Shown here: positions 60,244 to 64,000 of the stretch, one piece after another
How positions within the stretch are numbered: position 1 is the first letter of the stretch
Layout of the letters: the number at the start of each line of letters is the position of its first letter
Source: JBNKFV01 sp050289485
GTDB taxonomy: Bacteria; Pseudomonadota; Gammaproteobacteria; Pseudomonadales; Cellvibrionaceae
DNA: 64,000 nucleotides
Direction of reading: 5' to 3'
Assembly (NCBI GenBank): GCA_050289485.1
Contig: JBNKFV010000010.1
Span: forward strand, 42,397 to 106,396
Made by a program: the position numbers and the translations under genes
Notes under the pieces: generated by a model
What the model saw: only the letters and a program-made list of their open reading frames with translations
Database searches by the model: none
Told to the model about the DNA's origin: nothing

Positions 60244-61001
60244 AAGCGCCCCCCATCAATGACAAATTGTTGCGAGGTAATCATGCGTGATTCGTCTGCG
60301 GCAAGGAACAGCGCCAGATTGGCGACTTCTTCAGGATAAATGCGCTCTTGCAGACACACCTGCGTCATCCACTCTTGCTCCACCTCAGGCGTAAGCCACT
60401 TGTCTAACTGCTTTTCGGTGATAATCCAGCCCGGAACAATGCAGTTGACACGTATTTTATCTTTGCCCAAGTCACGGGCCATGGATTTGGTCAGCCCCAG
60501 TAAACCTGCCTTGGCGGTAATGTAAGACGGCATATTGGCGGGGCCGAACAGGGCGTTAATAGAGCTGACATGGATGATAGCCCCCCCACCGGCGCGGCGC
60601 ATTCCCGGCACCACCGCCTGCGAAGCAAAGAAGGCCGGATCCAGATTCACCGCCAGGCTTTTGTGCCATTGAGCTTCACTCACGTCATCGAAACTCTCGC
60701 GCGCGTCATTGGCCACATTATTGACCAGAATGGTGGCCGGGCCGTGGGCCTCTTCAGCCTGTTCCACGGCGGCCTGCAAAGCGCTGACCTGAGTAACATC
60801 ACAGGTAATGAATAATGGTTTGGGACAGCCTTCAGCTGCCAGTGCGGCGACCAGTTTTTCGCCGCTATCGGTGTCAACATCAACCAATGTCACGTTGGCG
60901 CCCTGGCGTGCAAAGGCGGCCACAAACGCCGCACCAATGCCGGAAGCACCACCGGTAATAAAAACCGCTTTGCTGCTCAGGCTGTTATAAACGGCACTCA
61001 T
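60240..61001 (-). CDS. SDR family sugar dehydrogenase
   Basis: 253-residue short-chain dehydrogenase. NAD(P) site TGGASGIGAAF, NNVAN, catalytic Ser in IIHVSSINALFG, Tyr and Lys in PSYITAKAGLLG, and VNCIVPGWI. The acidic DVD after the first strand favours NAD. Between a dehydratase and a DgoK-like kinase it most likely oxidises an aldose (D-galactose, or possibly L-fucose or L-arabinose) to the lactone. The lactonase that should follow is not in the window. Stop and start codons overlap with both neighbours. Confidence 0.87.
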   Translation of the reverse strand: MSAVYNSLSSKAVFITGGASGIGAAFVAAFARQGANVTLVDVDTDSGEKLVAALAAEGCPKPLFITCDVTQVSALQAAVEQAEEAHGPATILVNNVANDARESFDDVSEAQWHKSLAVNLDPAFFASQAVVPGMRRAGGGAIIHVSSINALFGPANMPSYITAKAGLLGLTKSMARDLGKDKIRVNCIVPGWIITEKQLDKWLTPEVEQEWMTQVCLQERIYPEEVANLALFLAADESRMITSQQFVIDGGRL

Positions 61002-62734
61002 CAGTGTGACTCCCTGTCTACTTGGTCGCCGGAACTACCCAGCAGAAAGTCCAGATCTGCCCCCTGATCAGCCTGCAATACCGTATCCACGTACAATTTG
61101 GCGTAGCCACGGGTATGCGGTGAATCAGGCTTATTGGCATGCCATTGCGCCAGTCGCTCAGCCAGTTCCGTCTCGGAAATTTGCAGATTCAAACTGCGTG
61201 CGATGCCGTCGAATTCGATCAGATCACCATTTTGCACCACTGCCAGCGGACCGCCGGCCATGGATTCAGGCGCAGTGTGCAGGATGACCGCGCCAAAGGC
61301 CGTGCCACTCATGCGCGCGTCGCTGATGCGCAGCATGTCTGTCACACCCTTATCCAGCAATTTTTTCGGCAGTCCCATATTGCCCACCTCCGGCATGCCT
61401 GGGTAGCCCTTGGGACCACAGCCCTTGAGCACCAGCACACTCGATTCATCCACTTCCAGTGCCGGGTCATCAATGCGGGCGTGATAGTCTTCTATGGATT
61501 CAAACACCACGGCCCTGCCAGTGTGTTGTAACAAGTGCGGGCTGGCCGCATTGGGTTTAATAATAGCGCCCTGCGGACAGAGGTTACCTTGCAGTACCCA
61601 GATACCGGAATTGTCGCGCACTGGATTGTCCAGATCACGGATCACATCATCGTTATAGCATTCGGCCTCGGCAATTTGCGCGCCCAGCGTTTTGCCACCG
61701 ACGGTGGCAGCATCCAGGTACAGCTGACTGGCAATTTTCTTCATCACTGCCGGCAGACCACCCGCGTAGTGATAGTCCTCCATCAGGAACTTGCCTGAGG
61801 GCATCAGGTTGACCAGCAACGGCAGATCCCGGCTGTAGCGGTCGAAGTCGGCCAGCTCGATATCGAGCCCCAACCGACCAGCGATGGCCAGCAGGTGAAC
61901 GACTGCATTAGTGGAACCACCCACGGCTGCATTGACCTTGATCGCATTGATCATGGACTCGCGGGTGACAATGTCTTTGATGCGAATATCCTCTTCCACC
62001 AGGCGTACGATCTCGCGACCGCTCATATGCGCCAGGGCCTGGCGGCGTGCATCCACCGCCGGGATGCTGCCGTTGTAAGGCAAGCACAGCCCCAGCGCTT
62101 CCACCAGATTAGACACGGTGGACGCCGTGCCCATGGTCATGCACACTCCCCGTGAGCGGGACATACCGCTTTCAGCGGCAATAAAATCTTCTATGCGCAT
62201 CTCACCCGCACGCACGGCTTCGGAAAACTTCCACACGTCGGTACCGGAGCCAATATCCTTGCCGCGGAACTTGCCGTTCAACATCGGACCGGAGGATACC
62301 ACCAGAGTAGGCAGGTTAACGCTGGCCGCGCCCATCAACTGACCCGGCGTGGTTTTGTCGCAACCGCCCAGTAACACTACCCCATCTATCGGGTTACCAC
62401 GAATGGATTCCTCCACATCCATGGCCAACAGGTTGCGAAACAACATGGCAGTAGGCCGCATCTGGGTTTCACCCAGGCTCGTGACCGGAAATTCCAAAGG
62501 TACGCCGCCCGCTTCCCAGACACCCCGCTTCACATACTCTGCCAGTTCCCGCAGGCCGGAGTTACAAGGGGTGATTTCTGACCAGGTATTACAAATACCA
62601 ATGATAGGCCGACCATCGAAGCAGTGGTCTGGGTAACCCTGGGCTTTCATCCAGGAGCGGTGGATAAATCCGTCTTTATCCAATTTGCCGTAGCTGTGTT
62701 GGCTACGCAGGGGCTTTTTCTTATTTGAATCCAT
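61001..62734 (-). CDS. IlvD/Edd family sugar-acid dehydratase
   Basis: 577 residues from the ATG at 62734 (MDSNKKKPLRSQ); an open frame reaches a GTG at 62782. Fe-S and metal landmarks of the family: GICNTWSEITPCN, LLGGCDKTTPGQ, GVCMTMGTAST and AAVGGSTNAVVHLLAIA, with the ending DARMSGTAFGAVILH. It belongs to the pentonate/hexonate dehydratase branch (arabonate, xylonate, galactonate type) rather than to IlvD of branched amino acid synthesis. Here it would dehydrate galactonate to 2-dehydro-3-deoxygalactonate. First gene of the operon; divergent from a GntR regulator. Confidence 0.88.
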   Translation of the reverse strand: MDSNKKKPLRSQHSYGKLDKDGFIHRSWMKAQGYPDHCFDGRPIIGICNTWSEITPCNSGLRELAEYVKRGVWEAGGVPLEFPVTSLGETQMRPTAMLFRNLLAMDVEESIRGNPIDGVVLLGGCDKTTPGQLMGAASVNLPTLVVSSGPMLNGKFRGKDIGSGTDVWKFSEAVRAGEMRIEDFIAAESGMSRSRGVCMTMGTASTVSNLVEALGLCLPYNGSIPAVDARRQALAHMSGREIVRLVEEDIRIKDIVTRESMINAIKVNAAVGGSTNAVVHLLAIAGRLGLDIELADFDRYSRDLPLLVNLMPSGKFLMEDYHYAGGLPAVMKKIASQLYLDAATVGGKTLGAQIAEAECYNDDVIRDLDNPVRDNSGIWVLQGNLCPQGAIIKPNAASPHLLQHTGRAVVFESIEDYHARIDDPALEVDESSVLVLKGCGPKGYPGMPEVGNMGLPKKLLDKGVTDMLRISDARMSGTAFGAVILHTAPESMAGGPLAVVQNGDLIEFDGIARSLNLQISETELAERLAQWHANKPDSPHTRGYAKLYVDTVLQADQGADLDFLLGSSGDQVDRESH

Positions 62735-62808
62735 AGTGTTATCAGAATAATGGGATGCTGTGGAGGCGTAACCAGCGGACACTCAATGCCCACTGGTACT
62801 AATTTATT

Positions 62809-62840
62809 TAGTTATATATTTGTATGATAAATATGAACTA
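62809..62840. promoter_or_regulatory. Inverted repeat in the dehydratase/regulator divergent promoter
   Basis: TAGTTATATATTT (62809-62821) and AAATATGAACTA (62829-62840) are inverse to each other apart from one insertion and one mismatch. It is the best operator candidate for the neighbouring GntR/FCD regulator. The gap is strongly AT-rich. Confidence 0.5.
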
Positions 62841-62944
62841 TATGGTAATCAAGCGAAATATACCGCTTAACAAGGAAAAATTGCCCGAAAGTATCTGTTA
62901 ACATATGATTGATCTTATAAAAAAACCACAGAGCAGAACTTCCT

Positions 62945-63664
62945 ATGGAAATGGAACCCAACCGCAACCTCACGCAACAGGTCACTCACGCTATCGGCCT
63001 GGGCATTTTGCAGGGGAAATACCGCCGCGACCAACCCTTCCCATCGGAAGCTGAGTTATCGGAATCCTTCAATGTAAGCCGCAGTGCCACCCGCGAGGCA
63101 GTCAAAATGCTGACGGCCAAGGGCCTGCTGTCGTCGCGGCCGCGCCAGGGTATCCGCATCCTGCCGGAAAACCATTGGAATATGTTTGATATAGACGTGT
63201 TGAGCTGGATTCTCAGTGGCACCCATACCTTGGAACTGCTGCGGGACTTCATCCAGATGCGCACCGCCATCGAACCAGAAGCCGCCGCCCTGGCCGCCGC
63301 CAATCCCGACTCACCGGAAGTGGCCGACATCGCCAAGGCGCTAGACCGCATGCATGCCGCCGAAGCCGGCCAGGACGACCCACTGGAGTCCGATATCGCT
63401 TTCCACACAGCTATACTGGCTGCCAGTCATAACCGTTTCCTGGTACAGCTCCGCCCCTTCAGCGCCACGGCGTTGAGGGTCAGCATCCGCCACACCAATC
63501 GCCTGAAGGGCGTACCCACTGCCGATGCCCAAGCTCACGCCAAAGTGTATGACGCCATTTGCCGGGGGCAGGCCGACCTGGCGCGGCAACATATGCGCGG
63601 CCTGATCGAAGAAGCTCTAGCCCTGATTAACAGTAAAATTGACACTGCCAAGCCTATCGCCTAA
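62945..63664 (+). CDS. GntR/FadR-family regulator (FCD domain)
   Basis: 239 residues. N-terminal winged helix of GntR type (PFPSEAELSESFNVSRSATR, EAVKMLTAKGLLSSRPRQGI) and a C-terminal helical FCD ligand-binding domain with the metal-binding residues expected from DFIQMRTAIEPEAA, DIAFHTAILAASHN and a late HAKVYDAI. It resembles DgoR, the repressor of the Escherichia coli galactonate operon. It is divergent from the dehydratase operon, so it probably represses it and responds to a sugar acid such as galactonate. A possible second ATG is at 62951. Confidence 0.88.
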   Translation: MEMEPNRNLTQQVTHAIGLGILQGKYRRDQPFPSEAELSESFNVSRSATREAVKMLTAKGLLSSRPRQGIRILPENHWNMFDIDVLSWILSGTHTLELLRDFIQMRTAIEPEAAALAAANPDSPEVADIAKALDRMHAAEAGQDDPLESDIAFHTAILAASHNRFLVQLRPFSATALRVSIRHTNRLKGVPTADAQAHAKVYDAICRGQADLARQHMRGLIEEALALINSKIDTAKPIA

Positions 63665-63668
63665 GCGT

Positions 63669-63685
63669 GCGGGGCATTGCCCCGC
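63669..63685 (+). terminator. Hairpin after the GntR regulator gene
   Basis: GCGGGGC (63669-63675) pairs with GCCCCGC (63679-63685) around 3 bases, 4 bases after the stop. No T tract follows. Confidence 0.6.
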
Positions 63686-63790
63686 CCCCAACCTGTAGCG
63701 TGTGCAACAACGCTGGTTATTTCCTTGTCCGGGCAGGCGCCGTTTTCCCGCACAAGAGTGCGCGTGAAAACTCGCCATTCCAGCCAATGT

Positions 63791-64000
63791 TTAATCGTCG
63801 CAGCGCAATGTCGCCTGAGCAGCCGCATCCGGCAGATACTTCACATTGGCCACCGCCAACGCCAGTGGGCCCTGGCTTTGCAATGCAAAACCGGTTTCAA
63901 TACGCGTGAAGTCCACGCCTTGTTTGGCAAAACATTGCAGATCAACACTGAAGGCATGCCATTCTGATGGCGGCATCTGGCGCAACTGCGCAGCGAGTGA
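63791..64000 (-). CDS. Probable C-terminal end of a GH3 glucosidase (ExoP-like domain)
   Basis: The frame is open to the window edge, so only the last ~69 residues are visible. The pattern WHAFSVDLQCFAKQGVDFTR followed by a FALQSQGPLALAVANVKYLP stretch is that of the ExoP-type galactose-binding-like domain found at the C-terminus of large GH3 exo-beta-glucosidases of Cellvibrio relatives. Such an enzyme would remove backbone glucose from xyloglucan oligosaccharides after the xylosidase. The catalytic part lies outside the window, so the call rests on a short segment. Confidence 0.55.
   Translation of the reverse strand, partial: SLAAQLRQMPPSEWHAFSVDLQCFAKQGVDFTRIETGFALQSQGPLALAVANVKYLPDAAAQATLRCDD

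Noticed and set aside
61001..62734. Dehydratase as IlvD of branched-chain amino acid synthesis
   Set aside because: Its operon partners (DgoK, DgoA, SDR, sugar symporter, GntR regulator) and the motif set fit the sugar-acid dehydratase branch.

Overview
The window reads as chromosome of a polysaccharide-degrading gammaproteobacterium of the Cellvibrionales type (Cellvibrio, Saccharophagus or Teredinibacter relatives). The evidence is the xyloglucan locus order fucosidase, TonB receptor, beta-galactosidase, alpha-xylosidase, lipoprotein enzymes with Pro-rich or Asp-Pro linkers, and housekeeping genes of gammaproteobacterial type. No rRNA, tRNA, CRISPR array, prophage or insertion sequence was recognised.

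Layout. 1-11 kb holds the 3' end of proS, a lytic transglycosylase, a phosphoethanolamine transferase (eptA-like) with an array of five CTTAAN boxes upstream, a diguanylate cyclase, a LemA/M48 protease pair, an FMN glutamate synthase-like protein, avtA and rimO. 11-18.6 kb holds a cytochrome b561 divergent from a membrane-anchored LuxR regulator, then a C1/aromatic island: core methionine synthase-like protein, purU, a LigM-type tetrahydrofolate-dependent O-demethylase, ligA, ligB and an alpha/beta hydrolase. This island could demethylate lignin-derived vanillate-type acids, recycle the folate-bound methyl group and open the ring of protocatechuate or gallate. 18.6-25.5 kb holds a MacAB-like ABC exporter operon and an S9 peptidase.

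25.8-64 kb is mostly a xyloglucan/galactose utilisation region. It begins with two duplicated pairs of secreted proteins (two polysaccharide deacetylase-like, two GH74-like; each pair has one lipoprotein and one plain secreted member), then a third GH74 lipoprotein and galM. Divergent from galM is the operon GH95, TonB-dependent receptor, GH35, GH31. A GGDEF protein with a beta-sandwich-like periplasmic domain follows, then a second operon with a flavin-dependent halogenase-family protein, a fourth GH74 and a DUF4380-like protein. The region ends with an operon on the minus strand (IlvD/Edd dehydratase, SDR dehydrogenase, DgoK-like kinase, DgoA-like aldolase, sodium/sugar symporter) divergent from a GntR/FCD regulator, and the tail of a probable GH3 glucosidase.

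Together the genes describe a full route: GH74 cuts the xyloglucan backbone, the TonB receptor imports oligosaccharides, GH95, GH35, GH31 and GH3 remove fucose, galactose, xylose and glucose, and released galactose is oxidised through galactonate to pyruvate and glyceraldehyde 3-phosphate. A 14-bp palindrome typical of LacI-family operators (TGTAAACGTTTACA or one mismatch) occurs before galM, the GH95 operon and the halogenase/GH74 operon, plus once upstream of the ABC operon, which suggests a shared regulon. All functions are inferred from sequence recognition without database searches.
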